The position numbers and the translations under genes were made by a program. The notes under the pieces are model-generated. The model worked only from the letters and a program-made list of their open reading frames with translations, did not search any database and was not told the DNA's origin. 64,000 nt of DNA from assembly GCF_003990185.1 (NCBI RefSeq), contig NZ_RZHF01000015.1, positions 248,136 through 312,135 on the forward strand. Direction: 5' to 3'. Positions 48,754 to 58,500 of this stretch are shown here, one piece after another. Positions within the stretch are counted from its first letter, which is position 1, and each line of letters opens with the position of its first letter. Source of the stretch: Vreelandella nanhaiensis. GTDB taxonomy: Bacteria > Pseudomonadota > Gammaproteobacteria > Pseudomonadales > Halomonadaceae.

Positions 48754-50730
48754 ATGAGCGCTATTTCGATAATTATTCCCACCCACAACGCGGAAGAATA
48801 TCTAGCGGAAACTGTTAACTCGCTGTTAAACCAGAGCCTACCTCCTCTCGAAATTATTATTATTGATGATAATTCTAATGACGGCAGCTTAGCCATAGCC
48901 TGCCAGTTATCAGGTGAATATCCAGCTCTAATAAGTGTGTATTCGAGGAAATTCAAGAGTGCACCTAAATCACGTAATTTAGGTGCAGCTATTAGCACGG
49001 GTGAAGCCCTGATGTTCGTGGATGCCGATGATGTCCTTGGACCGAACACACTGGAAGCATTATCAGAAGCCCTTAATACAAAACAGGCAGGTGTCGCTGC
49101 TTGTCCTTGGCTTCGGCTCGAAAAGGTTGGTGAGAATTGGCTTGCAAGGCCTGCATCGTGTGCGCAGCGTCGGCCAGGTCAAGATGCGCTTAGTGCCTGG
49201 TTAACTGGATGGTATTATCCGACGAGTTCTATTCTTTGGACCAGAGAGGCTTTCAATAAGACAGGGGGATGGGATGAAGAAGCCACAATAAATCAAGATG
49301 GCGATCTTATGATGCGTGCTATCGCCCAAGGTATTCCTTTTATAGAAGCTAGTAAAGGTGTAGCGTATTATCGAAAACTTCCATCTGGCCAAGAGTCTGT
49401 GAGTGGAAAAGGTAAGACGTTAAAAGGATTAAAAGGGCGAATACACGTCCTTGATAAAATTGCTCGCATCCTTAAAGAGCAAGATATTCAAAAAAATTAT
49501 AAAGACTCATTAAGCCGAGCGTATCGCGGAATAGCCGAAGATGCAAAAATGGTTGATAAAAATATTTACCGCGATACTAAGTTAAAGCAAAAGAAATACC
49601 AGCCTATTTTCCTTGCGTCAATTTTTGTTAAAGGCACTAGATGGTTGTCGCGTTATTCAACAGGTATAAGAGGGTCTAAGCCGACACCTGAAGAATTTCA
49701 AGAAAAAGTTGATTGGCTAAATGATATGGTAATTAAAGAAAGTGCAAGTTTGCCAGCAATGTCTAAAGTAAAAGATGTTAAGTTACCCATGGTAAGTGTG
49801 ATTATTCCTGTTTATAACAGAGCACATTTGCTACATCGTTCATTAGATAGTGTTGTATCACAAACTTTCAAAAATATTGAAATACTCATTATAGATGATT
49901 GCTCTCGAGATGACCCATATTCAGTAACTAAAGAATACAACGATTCTCGAATTAAATATATTAGGCAGAAGGAAAACCAAGGGGTCGCAGCGGCACGTAA
50001 CCGGGGCTTACGCGAGGCTAAAGGAGAGTTTGTTGCTTTTTTGGATGATGATGATGAATGGTTTCCCGAGAAATTATCAAGGCAAGTTGAGTTATTCCTA
50101 CAATCTCCGCCAGAAGTGGGACTAGTTTATACCGGTGTTGAAACAGTAATGGATGAAGGGCATAGCGAGGTTCAGCTCCCTACTGAAAGAGGAGACGTCT
50201 ATCGAAAATTGCTCATTAAAAACTGTATTCATGGTGGTTCGTCTACGATGATGCGTCGTAACATTATCACCAACGTTGGTTTTTTTGATGAGAATTTAGT
50301 GGCGATTGAAGACTACGAGTACTGGTTGCGTATTTCCAGATACTATTACTTCGATTTTATTGAAGAACCTCTTGTGCGATATCACGATATTAGAGCTATC
50401 TCAACAAATACCGATGTTCGGCGATCACGAAATTTTCAGGCTAACCTTGACGCACGAGATCAGTTTTATGTGAAACACCAAGCGCAGATGAAAAAAGAAG
50501 GCGTAGCTCACTTGTTTCTCGTTCAAAGCGCTAACCGCCACATGGCTCCTCATTGGAATGACATGAAGTCAGCACGCCGACTCGCGTTAAAGGCCTTTTT
50601 CTATGCTCCCACTTCGAAAAGTACTATTGTTGCGTTAGCGGCAACGTTATTTTCTCTTAAATTCGTAAATAAGGTTAAAACGGTAATTTACGGAAATAGT
50701 AGAGCCAAAAAAGAGAGTATTGGTACATGA
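48754..50730 (+). CDS. Two-domain glycosyltransferase (GT2-GT2 fusion)
   Basis: A 658-residue protein with two GT2 domains. The first (about 1-230) has SIIIPTHNAEEYLAETVNSL, IIIDDNSNDGS and FVDADDVL; the second (about 345-570) has SVIIPVYNRAHLLHRSLDSV, LIIDDCSRDD and FLDDDDEWF. A helical linker (about 235-340) and a basic C-terminal tail complete it. It may add two sugars in turn. ATG 48754 is favoured over 48745, as AAGGA lies eight bases before it. Confidence 0.88.
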   Translation: MSAISIIIPTHNAEEYLAETVNSLLNQSLPPLEIIIIDDNSNDGSLAIACQLSGEYPALISVYSRKFKSAPKSRNLGAAISTGEALMFVDADDVLGPNTLEALSEALNTKQAGVAACPWLRLEKVGENWLARPASCAQRRPGQDALSAWLTGWYYPTSSILWTREAFNKTGGWDEEATINQDGDLMMRAIAQGIPFIEASKGVAYYRKLPSGQESVSGKGKTLKGLKGRIHVLDKIARILKEQDIQKNYKDSLSRAYRGIAEDAKMVDKNIYRDTKLKQKKYQPIFLASIFVKGTRWLSRYSTGIRGSKPTPEEFQEKVDWLNDMVIKESASLPAMSKVKDVKLPMVSVIIPVYNRAHLLHRSLDSVVSQTFKNIEILIIDDCSRDDPYSVTKEYNDSRIKYIRQKENQGVAAARNRGLREAKGEFVAFLDDDDEWFPEKLSRQVELFLQSPPEVGLVYTGVETVMDEGHSEVQLPTERGDVYRKLLIKNCIHGGSSTMMRRNIITNVGFFDENLVAIEDYEYWLRISRYYYFDFIEEPLVRYHDIRAISTNTDVRRSRNFQANLDARDQFYVKHQAQMKKEGVAHLFLVQSANRHMAPHWNDMKSARRLALKAFFYAPTSKSTIVALAATLFSLKFVNKVKTVIYGNSRAKKESIGT

Positions 50731-50884
50731 AAAGTCGTTATACACATTGATATAAACTAGTCGTTAGTTAAATGGGTATAATTATCTGATAATTTCTTAT
50801 ATCTTTATTCTTATCAATAGCTTGAAGAGTGAAGCAAATAAGAAATTAAATTGTTACTAACTTATATAATTAAAAGTGATTAAA

Positions 50885-52111
50885 ATGCGTGTATGCGTAA
50901 TGCCTAGTATGTTTCCAATGACTTCTCAAACCTTTGTCATGCAGCATGTGACAGGTCTACTGGATAGCGATATTGATGTAAGTGTTCTTGCACATCGGGG
51001 AATGGATGCTGCTTGGGAAAGTCTTGGTTCTTACCAGAAAGCGCTAAAATCACGAGTATGGTACTATCAGGTTCCTTCAAAGAAAATAGGTCGCTTCAAA
51101 GGAGCATTGAGCAGGTCTATGCATCACTTGGCTCAAAAAAATCCTAGTTATCTGAGAAGCTGGAACATTTTCCGTTTTGGAAAAAGTTCATTAAACTTGA
51201 ATCTACCTTATATCTATAATACAGCTTTAGATATTCAACCCGTCGATGTGCTGCACTGCCACTTTGGGCATAACGGTGTGTTTGGCGCTTATTTAAAAAA
51301 GCTTGGCTTTGCAAAAAAACTAGTAGTGACTTTTCATGGGCATGATGTTTCTGCCGCTTTGCAGGCAAATACATCTAAAAATATTTACAAGCCTGTTTTT
51401 GAAGAAGCCGATTTAATTTTGCCTGTTAGCGAGTTTTGGAAGAATAAGTTACTTGATATGGGCGCCCCTGAATCCCGTGTGTTCGTACATCGAGTTGGTA
51501 TCGATGTCAATCGCTTCAATTATCGAGAACGTGTTGCAAGCCCCAGGCCATTAAGAATAATTACCACTGCAAGGCTTGTAGAAAAAAAAGGGCTTTCTTA
51601 TGCTATTCAGGCAGTGGCCCAAGTCAAGAAGAATCATCCAGGAATTAAGTTTCATTACGATATAATTGGCGAAGGCCCTTTATTAGAAGAAATTGAAAAC
51701 TTGGTCACCTCGCTGGAAGTTACTGATTGTATAAAGCTTCATGGCGCATTACCGCATGGCGAAGTACAAAAATTACTGGCTGATGCAGATGTTTTTATAT
51801 TACCTAGCATAAAAGCCAAGAATGGTGATCAGGAAGGTATACCTGTCTCGCTTATGGAAGCCATGGCGTCTGGAATGCCCGTCTTGTCGACTTTACATAG
51901 CGGCATCCCTGAGTTAGTGGATCATGGAGTGTCAGGTTATCTTGTTCCCGAGCGGGATGTTACTGAATTAGCCAAAAAAATCGTCCATCTCGCACAGCGT
52001 CCGGAATCATGGTCAGCACTAGGGCGAGCAGGCCGAGCTAGGGTTGAGCAGGATTATAATAAAGATCATCAAAATACTCATCTTATAAACATGTACCGTA
52101 AGCTTCTCTAA
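50885..52111 (+). CDS. Glycosyltransferase family 4
   Basis: Retaining GT-B enzyme of 408 residues. N-terminal half holds LHCHFGHNGVFGAYLKKLG and FHGHDVSA; the C-terminal half has RIITTARLVEKKGLSYAI, FHYDIIGEGPLLEEIE and the donor-binding E-x7-E region PVSLMEAMASGMPVL. I use ATG 50885 (MRVCVMPSMFP); a GTG at 50876 is also possible, and neither has a strong ribosome site. The donor sugar is not known. Confidence 0.87.
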   Translation: MRVCVMPSMFPMTSQTFVMQHVTGLLDSDIDVSVLAHRGMDAAWESLGSYQKALKSRVWYYQVPSKKIGRFKGALSRSMHHLAQKNPSYLRSWNIFRFGKSSLNLNLPYIYNTALDIQPVDVLHCHFGHNGVFGAYLKKLGFAKKLVVTFHGHDVSAALQANTSKNIYKPVFEEADLILPVSEFWKNKLLDMGAPESRVFVHRVGIDVNRFNYRERVASPRPLRIITTARLVEKKGLSYAIQAVAQVKKNHPGIKFHYDIIGEGPLLEEIENLVTSLEVTDCIKLHGALPHGEVQKLLADADVFILPSIKAKNGDQEGIPVSLMEAMASGMPVLSTLHSGIPELVDHGVSGYLVPERDVTELAKKIVHLAQRPESWSALGRAGRARVEQDYNKDHQNTHLINMYRKLL

Positions 52112-52333
52112 AACTGTAAAATTTATTTATCTACGCGGTAGCCAAGAGGGCTCCAAATGCCTCAACTAGGAGGTACGAAGAAAAATGGCTTTATAGGAGT
52201 TGATAGCTACTATGGCTGTTTTTCTATCAGAGCTTGTGCTTAATTTAATAGAAGATAGTGAGCAATCGTTAATTCCTAAAATTGCCAGACATATGTTTTA
52301 TTAATTTAGCGCCATAATTTAGCAGGAAGAAAC

Positions 52334-53254
52334 ATGTTTACAGTAATCATACCTGTACATAATAAAAAAGAATACGTAAAAGCTGCTATTGATTCAGTAC
52401 TAGCTCAAACGTTCGATGAATTCGAGCTGATTCTGATAGACGATTGCTCTACTGATGGTAGTACTGAGTTAATCGAGCCTTACGAGTCAGAAAAGGTGAA
52501 AATATTTAGCAGGAATACTCCTGGTCCAGGAGGCTACGCAGCAAGAAACCTAGGGGTCGAGAAAGCTAATTATCAGTGGATAACTTTTCTGGATGCAGAT
52601 GATATTTGGTATCCCAATCATCTTCAGGCAGCGTATGAGTTAATCAATAGATATCAGCAGGTTAATTTTTTTAGTTTGTCTAGAGATAAAGTTTTTAAAG
52701 GTAAGAAAAGCGGTTTTTTCCATTCAAAGGAAGAGTTGCTTGATCACCATATAGCATTAGAAAGATTTTCATATAAAGATATATTTCATACAAACGCCGT
52801 TGTTATCAAAAGAGAACTTTTTATTACTGCTGGCGGATTCCCAGCAGGGCAGTGCAAGCGAGGAGGAGATAGTGACCTTTGGCTCAGGCTGTTACTCAAC
52901 TGCGATTCAATTGTGGTATCGCCTATCGTAACATCATGTTATGCATTAGATAACAGCGGTGTTATTTATGGTAAGGCAAGCGTAGAAAACCAGCATCCTG
53001 TGTATAAAACATCTATGCAGTACATGAAAAAACATCCAAAGGGAAGCATGAATATTGCTTTGAAAAAACTTTCAAATAGAAAGAATATTTCGTGGCTGGT
53101 AGCAAGAAAACGCAGTGGTATCTTTACTCTCTCTGATTTAAAAGTTATTTATTTTGGGTGTCTTGATAAGGAGGGAGTCAAAAAAATAATAAAACTAATT
53201 ACTCCTTTTCATTTTGAAAAAATTAGTACTTCTTTAAGGAAAATCGCCCCATGA
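52334..53254 (+). CDS. Glycosyltransferase family 2
   Basis: GT-A enzyme of 306 residues with VIIPVHNKKEYVKAAIDSVL, LILIDDCSTDGS and ITFLDADDIWYPNH. The later GGFPAGQCKRGGDSDLWLRLL is the usual acceptor-side motif. AGGAAGAAAC precedes ATG 52334. A 222-base AT-rich gap lies upstream. The stop overlaps the next gene as ATGA, so the two are coupled. Confidence 0.88.
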   Translation: MFTVIIPVHNKKEYVKAAIDSVLAQTFDEFELILIDDCSTDGSTELIEPYESEKVKIFSRNTPGPGGYAARNLGVEKANYQWITFLDADDIWYPNHLQAAYELINRYQQVNFFSLSRDKVFKGKKSGFFHSKEELLDHHIALERFSYKDIFHTNAVVIKRELFITAGGFPAGQCKRGGDSDLWLRLLLNCDSIVVSPIVTSCYALDNSGVIYGKASVENQHPVYKTSMQYMKKHPKGSMNIALKKLSNRKNISWLVARKRSGIFTLSDLKVIYFGCLDKEGVKKIIKLITPFHFEKISTSLRKIAP

Positions 53255-54393
53255 AGATTGTTTTTGTTTGCTCATCATTTGGTGGAGGCGGTGCTGAAAA
53301 AGTTGCTGTCAAGCTGTCGAGTGCTCTTGCTGATATAGGACATGATGTTAGTTATATTTATTGGAAAACAAAGGAAGGGCAGGAGTATAAGTTAGATGCT
53401 AACGTCAAGCTTAAGAAGATTTCGACTGCTAATCCTCTGGCGCGCGCATGGGCTATTAGCAAATTAATTAAGTCGGAGCGCCCTGACGTTGTTCTGTCAT
53501 TTACTGATATTCCTAATATAATTACATATTTTGCATGTTTGTTAGCTCGGCCTTATAAATGCTTACGCGTACCTAATGTTAGAATAGATGTAAGAGAAAA
53601 GTATCGTAACTTGGATAAGACGCCTCAGATAAGATTACTTTCCTACTTACATGGCTTATCGTGTAAAAGTGCACCTATGGTACTGGTGAATTCGAAAGAT
53701 TCTGGTGCATCGTTGTGCGATTATTATAATCTCAGTGAAGATAAGGTGCACTGTATTTATAACCCTGTCTTTGACGTACTCCCTCATTCTTTTCCCTGCG
53801 TACAGAGCACAGGCTATGGAGAGGAAAAGCGAATAAAGGCAGTTAATATAGGACGACTGACAAAAGCTAAAGACCAGAAGATGCTCATTTGTGCTATTGA
53901 TCATGCGGTTAATAAGCTAGGGATCGATATTGAGCTGGATATATACGGTGAAGGCGATCTGTACGATGAGCTACAAAAAGAGATCGTTTGTCGAGGTCTT
54001 ACGGATCGTATCTATCTTAAGTCCTTCGATCCGGATATAGAGAAGAAGATAAAACACTATGATCTTTTTCTTTTTGCGTCTCGCTGGGAGGGGCTGCCTA
54101 ACGCATTGATCGAAGCGTTAGGAAGCGGTGTGAAGGTGATCTCGACAAATTGCCCTAGTGGCCCTAGAGAAATACTTGATGATGGTCGTTTTGGTAGCCT
54201 CGTTGAAATTGGAAACTACCAACAAATGGCAGAGGCTATTGCGCGTTTCTACCCCAACGATAGTCAGGTGATATTCAATAACACAAATGCTGGAAAAATG
54301 AGTGATGACCTCAAGAAACACCTTGAGCAATTTACTATTTCATTTGTGACGTCACAATATATCCATTTAGTTTCTAGGAAGATAAATGACTAG
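53251..54393 (+). CDS. Glycosyltransferase family 4
   Basis: GT-B enzyme of 380 residues, like the GalNAc transferase PglJ/WbpT group. N-terminal glycine loop SSFGGGGAEKVAVKLS; C-terminal AVNIGRLTKAKDQKMLI, LDIYGEGDLYDEL and ASRWEGLPNALIEALGSG, which holds the E-x7-E donor motif. The start overlaps the previous stop by four bases, and the end overlaps the sulfotransferase by eight, showing tight coupling. The donor sugar is open. Confidence 0.87.
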   Translation: MKIVFVCSSFGGGGAEKVAVKLSSALADIGHDVSYIYWKTKEGQEYKLDANVKLKKISTANPLARAWAISKLIKSERPDVVLSFTDIPNIITYFACLLARPYKCLRVPNVRIDVREKYRNLDKTPQIRLLSYLHGLSCKSAPMVLVNSKDSGASLCDYYNLSEDKVHCIYNPVFDVLPHSFPCVQSTGYGEEKRIKAVNIGRLTKAKDQKMLICAIDHAVNKLGIDIELDIYGEGDLYDELQKEIVCRGLTDRIYLKSFDPDIEKKIKHYDLFLFASRWEGLPNALIEALGSGVKVISTNCPSGPREILDDGRFGSLVEIGNYQQMAEAIARFYPNDSQVIFNNTNAGKMSDDLKKHLEQFTISFVTSQYIHLVSRKIND

Positions 54394-55030
54394 TAAAGAC
54401 GTCAAACATAAGATAAATCTCTTTAGACGGTACCCACACTGGAAAAGCAATAATTGTATTTATATACACGTTCCTAAAGCGGCGGGTACTAGTTTGAATA
54501 AAGCTATTTATGGTCGTACATTAGGGCATTATACCGCTAAAGAGATTCAGTCGCTCTTTCCAAAACTCTTTGGAAAAGCTTTTGTATTTTCTTTTGTTAG
54601 AAACCCTTGGGATCGTGTTTTATCAGCTTACCGTTTTGCAAAAGTTGGTAAAACTAATAGCATGGGTATGTATCGCCCAGATCAATATCAGATACCACAG
54701 TTTGAAAGCTTCGAAAGATTTCTTTTTGAGTGGCTTTATAAACAAAATATAAATAAGCTGGACTTTGTCTTTCAGCCACAAAGTAGGTTTATAGTTGGTG
54801 AGCAAGGTCATCTCTTGACAGATTATATTGGTAAGGTGGAAAGCCTGGATACGGACATAAAGTATGTCGAGACCATGTTGAATAAGCCAATTAACGTTGG
54901 TCGCGAAAATACCACCTCAGATCGTTCTGATTATCGTAATGACTATGTTAACAAAGACATGGTTGAGTTAGTGAGGTCTCTTTATAGAGATGATATAGAA
55001 CGCTTTAATTATGATTTTGATAAGAGCTGA
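54386..55030 (+). CDS. Carbohydrate sulfotransferase (sulfotransferase family 2 type)
   Basis: Transfers sulfate from PAPS, probably to a hydroxyl of the polysaccharide. 214 residues. The 5'-phosphosulfate loop is HVPKAAGTSLNKAI (about 28-41), and the 3'-phosphate part is SFVRNPWDRVLSAYR (about 69-83). Both are near-perfect for Golgi-type and bacterial sulfotransferases. No membrane segment, so it acts in the cytoplasm on the lipid-linked unit. It overlaps the GT4 gene by eight bases and is followed by another GT4 after three. Confidence 0.88.
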   Translation: MTSKDVKHKINLFRRYPHWKSNNCIYIHVPKAAGTSLNKAIYGRTLGHYTAKEIQSLFPKLFGKAFVFSFVRNPWDRVLSAYRFAKVGKTNSMGMYRPDQYQIPQFESFERFLFEWLYKQNINKLDFVFQPQSRFIVGEQGHLLTDYIGKVESLDTDIKYVETMLNKPINVGRENTTSDRSDYRNDYVNKDMVELVRSLYRDDIERFNYDFDKS

Positions 55031-55033
55031 TCT

Positions 55034-56116
55034 ATGAAAATTCTTCATGTTATCTCCTCTGCGGCAGCCGGTGGTGCTGAAATATATGTCAGAGACTTAT
55101 CAGCGGAGATGGTCAAGGCAGGGCATAAAGTGTTCATTCTGTTTCTGGATAGAGCAGAAGAGGCAGGACGAGACGGCGGGTTTGAAGCAAAATTTTTAAG
55201 AGAAATCGAATCGCAAGGTATTGAGTATGGATTTATAGGCGCTGCTGCTCGCAAAAAGCCATGGCAGGGCATCAGAAGAATAAATGAAGTAGTGTCTGAT
55301 TTTGCACCAGATATCGTACACTGCCATTTATATTATGCAGCTATCTTCTCTCTTTTTGTGAAAAATACGAAAGTCGTTTATACGCACCACAACATTCGTC
55401 TTGGCGCCAAAGCAGTAATTTATAAACTTATGGACATGAAAGTGTCCAGATACATAGGTATTTGTCTAGCTTGTAAAGAACTCCTTGAAAGCGTTTCTCG
55501 GAAAAAGGTAGTAAGAATTGACAATGGTGTGACTCCAACACGCATACAAAAAAGGCTAAGAGGCAGCAACGAAAAAAGTGGGGACGTAGTGAAGTTAATA
55601 AGCGTCGGACGATTATCTGCCCAAAAGAATCTCGAGCTGCTTATATCGTCGCTTGCCAAGCTGGATGACGTCCGTTTTCAATTGAAAATAGCGGGTGAAG
55701 GCCCCTTGCGTGAGCGTTTAGAGCAGCTTGCACACGATAAAGGCGTATCAGCCCATATTGAGTTCCTGGGTAACGTTAGCAATGTCGACGAGCTACTTTA
55801 TGAAGCCGATGTTTTTGTCATGTCGTCCGCCTGGGAGGGGTTGCCCATTGCGCAGATCGAGGCCACCCTGAGTGGGCTTCCTGTGATAGTAACCAATGTT
55901 GGTGGTTGCGCTGAAATTGTGCACAAAGCATGTAATGGCATCGTTGTCGATGAGCTGGATGAAGCGTCTTATGTCCAAGCGTTAGAGAAAATGCTAACGA
56001 ACAATAGCTTGCACCATCTGTTTTCTCAAAATGCACTTGCCTACTCAAATGACTATTTGATAAAGACTTCTGCTGATAAGCATATTGCTTTATACGAAGA
56101 AGCTCTGATGGCCTAA
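55034..56116 (+). CDS. Glycosyltransferase family 4
   Basis: GT-B enzyme of 360 residues. Motifs are SSAAAGGAEIYVRDLSAEM (acceptor-side loop), VHCHLYYAAIFS, VYTHHNIR, LISVGRLSAQKNLELLI, FQLKIAGEGPLRERL and SSAWEGLPIAQIEATLSG with the E-x7-E pattern. It starts 3 bases after the sulfotransferase stop. The donor is not known. Confidence 0.87.
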   Translation: MKILHVISSAAAGGAEIYVRDLSAEMVKAGHKVFILFLDRAEEAGRDGGFEAKFLREIESQGIEYGFIGAAARKKPWQGIRRINEVVSDFAPDIVHCHLYYAAIFSLFVKNTKVVYTHHNIRLGAKAVIYKLMDMKVSRYIGICLACKELLESVSRKKVVRIDNGVTPTRIQKRLRGSNEKSGDVVKLISVGRLSAQKNLELLISSLAKLDDVRFQLKIAGEGPLRERLEQLAHDKGVSAHIEFLGNVSNVDELLYEADVFVMSSAWEGLPIAQIEATLSGLPVIVTNVGGCAEIVHKACNGIVVDELDEASYVQALEKMLTNNSLHHLFSQNALAYSNDYLIKTSADKHIALYEEALMA

Positions 56117-56142
56117 TTATTGGCTTTTTAAATGAGATCTCT

Positions 56143-57384
56143 ATGATATCGGCACTGTTTGTTATTGTAATGTTTGTACTATCATTCGTTTTTTGTTTGA
56201 TAGTATCCATGAAGCACCGTTGGCTATTATGGCCGATCATGTTTGGCTTCGCTTTTCGATTACTGTTGATGTTTCTGGATTATTACGGAATATTCGCCCC
56301 ACCAGGTGCTACGGGCGATGCCATCGTATTTACAAGAAGAGCCTATGAGTGGTCGCTACTTGAATGGGACAGATTATTCGATACCTTTAATTATAGCGCT
56401 TCTTATGTATACAGCACTATTGGCGCTGTTTTTTTCAAGGCGTTTGGTTATAACCATTTCGTTTTACCCGTATTGAATTTTTTAGCAGGCCTGATTGGTA
56501 TCTTTCTCACTGGTATAATGGCTTACCGTTTATGGGGGAGAAGGCCTGCTGTCATCAGCGCTTACATAATGGCTCTTTTTCCTTTTGCCGCGTTTAACTC
56601 TGTAATTGCGCTACGCGAAGAATTTTCAATCGTTGTTTTTCTGCTTGGTGTTTATTTCTTCTTAAACTGGGTATCCGGCAGGGGGACCATCTGGATTTTT
56701 GCTGCGTTTTCCATGTTTGCTGTAGCACTTATGATTCACCCGGGCTGGATTGGTGCAATGGTTGGAATCGCCTTATACCTGGGCTATTTTTCTTGGAAGA
56801 CGCTGGTTTCTTCTATCAAGGGCGGGGCAACGACACGCCAAGTGGCAAGTAAGTTTTTATCAGCTATTGCGCTTTTTTCTGTATCCATTCTTATTGTTGT
56901 TGGTAGTGGCGGTATAAGCCTCGCCAAAGGGATTACTATTGGTGGTGATAATAAGGAGGAAGGGGTAGAAGAGCTAATTGAATCCCGTTTTGAGAGTGAG
57001 GGTCGGGGCGGTTCGGCTTATCCGGGATTCGTTGCAAAGGGCAACCCTTATACACAACCGTGGTTAATTCCCATGCGAGTCGTGTACTTTACCTTTTCGC
57101 CATTTCCTTGGGATTTGCGCAGTCCTCGACAAATTCTTGGGATACTAGCATCTGCTATGTATCTCTTTCTAGCTTGGCGGATCTATAAAGGCTGGCATCA
57201 AATTAGGCGCAAAGAGGAGTGCCTTGCGTTGATGTTTATGGCAGGTGCTTTGATCTTCGTTTTCGCCATTGGGGTAACTAATTTTGGCACAGCAATCAGG
57301 CATCGAACGAAATTCTTGGCAATCTGTACGCTGCTTGCCGCTTCATCTTTCAATCAATTGACAGTCCGACTGAAAAGGCATTGA
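56143..57384 (+). CDS. Polytopic membrane protein, putative polysaccharide polymerase (Wzy-like)
   Basis: 413 residues with about ten membrane segments and a large periplasmic loop between about residues 265 and 310 (GITIGGDNKEEGVEELIESRF and after). Such a layout, together with the C-terminal NFGTAIRHRTKFLAIC, fits Wzy polymerases or GT-C type enzymes. It is the only candidate polymerase in the locus. Wzy proteins vary too much for a firm call by eye. Confidence 0.65.
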   Translation: MISALFVIVMFVLSFVFCLIVSMKHRWLLWPIMFGFAFRLLLMFLDYYGIFAPPGATGDAIVFTRRAYEWSLLEWDRLFDTFNYSASYVYSTIGAVFFKAFGYNHFVLPVLNFLAGLIGIFLTGIMAYRLWGRRPAVISAYIMALFPFAAFNSVIALREEFSIVVFLLGVYFFLNWVSGRGTIWIFAAFSMFAVALMIHPGWIGAMVGIALYLGYFSWKTLVSSIKGGATTRQVASKFLSAIALFSVSILIVVGSGGISLAKGITIGGDNKEEGVEELIESRFESEGRGGSAYPGFVAKGNPYTQPWLIPMRVVYFTFSPFPWDLRSPRQILGILASAMYLFLAWRIYKGWHQIRRKEECLALMFMAGALIFVFAIGVTNFGTAIRHRTKFLAICTLLAASSFNQLTVRLKRH

Positions 57385-57387
57385 TTC

Positions 57388-58500
57388 GTGGATCTATTAA
57401 TCATCGCAGGGAATGCACGATCTCTGATAGCCAATCGAGGAGACCTGGTAAAGGATATGCAGGCGAGGGGGTTGGTCGTGGCAGCGGCGGTACCTACTGC
57501 AGACTATCTCCCTGAGGTTGAAGAGCTTGGCATTGAGATATTCCCAATCGAGATGGGACGTACCGGTATCAACCCGGTACACGATCTCAAGACGTTATGG
57601 TCACTTTACCGTTTGATCCGGAGGCTAAAGCCTAAAGCCACATTCGGTTATACCATCAAGCCCGTGGTGTATGGCAGCCTCGCCGCAAAGGCCGCCGGCG
57701 TGCCTCGTATCTACTCAATGATTACTGGGCTTGGCCATGTGTTTACTACTGATAGCTCCAAAAACCGGCGGTTAATGAAGATTGTAACATTGCTCTATCG
57801 CGCCGGGCTTGCCTGTAATAATAAAGTTTTTTTTCAAAACCCGGATGACCTCCAAGAGTTTACAGGGCGGGGGATCCTGAGCGATGCAGGCAAGGCCGTG
57901 CGAACGTATGGGTCGGGTGTGGATATGCAGCGCTTCGCTGCTACGCCGTTGCCTGAGGATGAAATGACCTTCCTTTTCATTGGGAGGCTGTTGACCGAGA
58001 AAGGAGTGGCAGAATTCTGCGAGGCGGCAGCCCAGCTGCATGCCGAACACCCCACGGTGCGTTTTATCGTAGTAGGTCCGCATGATCCGAATTTACCCCA
58101 CTCATGTGCAGCCAAGGATCTTCAGCGTTGGAAGGAGGAAGGCTGTGTAGAGTTCATTGGTGGCGTATCAGATGTTCGTCCATGGATTGCTCAGTGTTCG
58201 GTGTTTGTGTTGCCGTCGTATCGTGAAGGTACGCCACGCTCGGTGCTCGAAGCGATGAGCATGCGACGGCCTATTATTACTAGCGATGCGCCTGGCTGCC
58301 GGGAAACAGTGGAAGAGGGCGTTAATGGGTTTTTAGTTACACCGCGCTCTAGCGCGCCGTTACTTGAAGCGATGCGTAAATTTGTCGATCAACCGGATTT
58401 GGTGCCGCAGATGGCTGAAGCATCCAGAACCCTGGTCGAGCGTCATTACGATGTCCATAAGGTGAACAAAGTCATTCTTGAGGCTATGGAGTTGACATGA
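57388..58500 (+). CDS. Glycosyltransferase family 4 (PglA/WbpH-like)
   Basis: GT-B enzyme of 370 residues starting at GTG 57388. It resembles the enzymes that add the second sugar to an undecaprenyl-diphospho-sugar: TFGYTIKPVVYGSLAAKAAG, YSMITGLGHVFT, FLFIGRLLTEKGVAEFC and LPSYREGTPRSVLEAMSM. Overlaps the initiating transferase gene as ATGA, a pairing seen in other loci (PglA next to PglC). GC content is back to normal here. Confidence 0.87.
   Translation: MDLLIIAGNARSLIANRGDLVKDMQARGLVVAAAVPTADYLPEVEELGIEIFPIEMGRTGINPVHDLKTLWSLYRLIRRLKPKATFGYTIKPVVYGSLAAKAAGVPRIYSMITGLGHVFTTDSSKNRRLMKIVTLLYRAGLACNNKVFFQNPDDLQEFTGRGILSDAGKAVRTYGSGVDMQRFAATPLPEDEMTFLFIGRLLTEKGVAEFCEAAAQLHAEHPTVRFIVVGPHDPNLPHSCAAKDLQRWKEEGCVEFIGGVSDVRPWIAQCSVFVLPSYREGTPRSVLEAMSMRRPIITSDAPGCRETVEEGVNGFLVTPRSSAPLLEAMRKFVDQPDLVPQMAEASRTLVERHYDVHKVNKVILEAMELT

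Noticed and set aside
52135..52142. GCGGTAGC, a partial ops match in the gap before the GT2 gene at 52334
   Set aside because: The first base and the essential TG at the end of the consensus are missing, and it lies deep inside the operon.
52212..52304. 30-codon reading frame (starting MAVFLSEL) after TAGGAG
   Set aside because: The spacing to the ribosome site is about 12 bases, the product is very short and nothing supports it.
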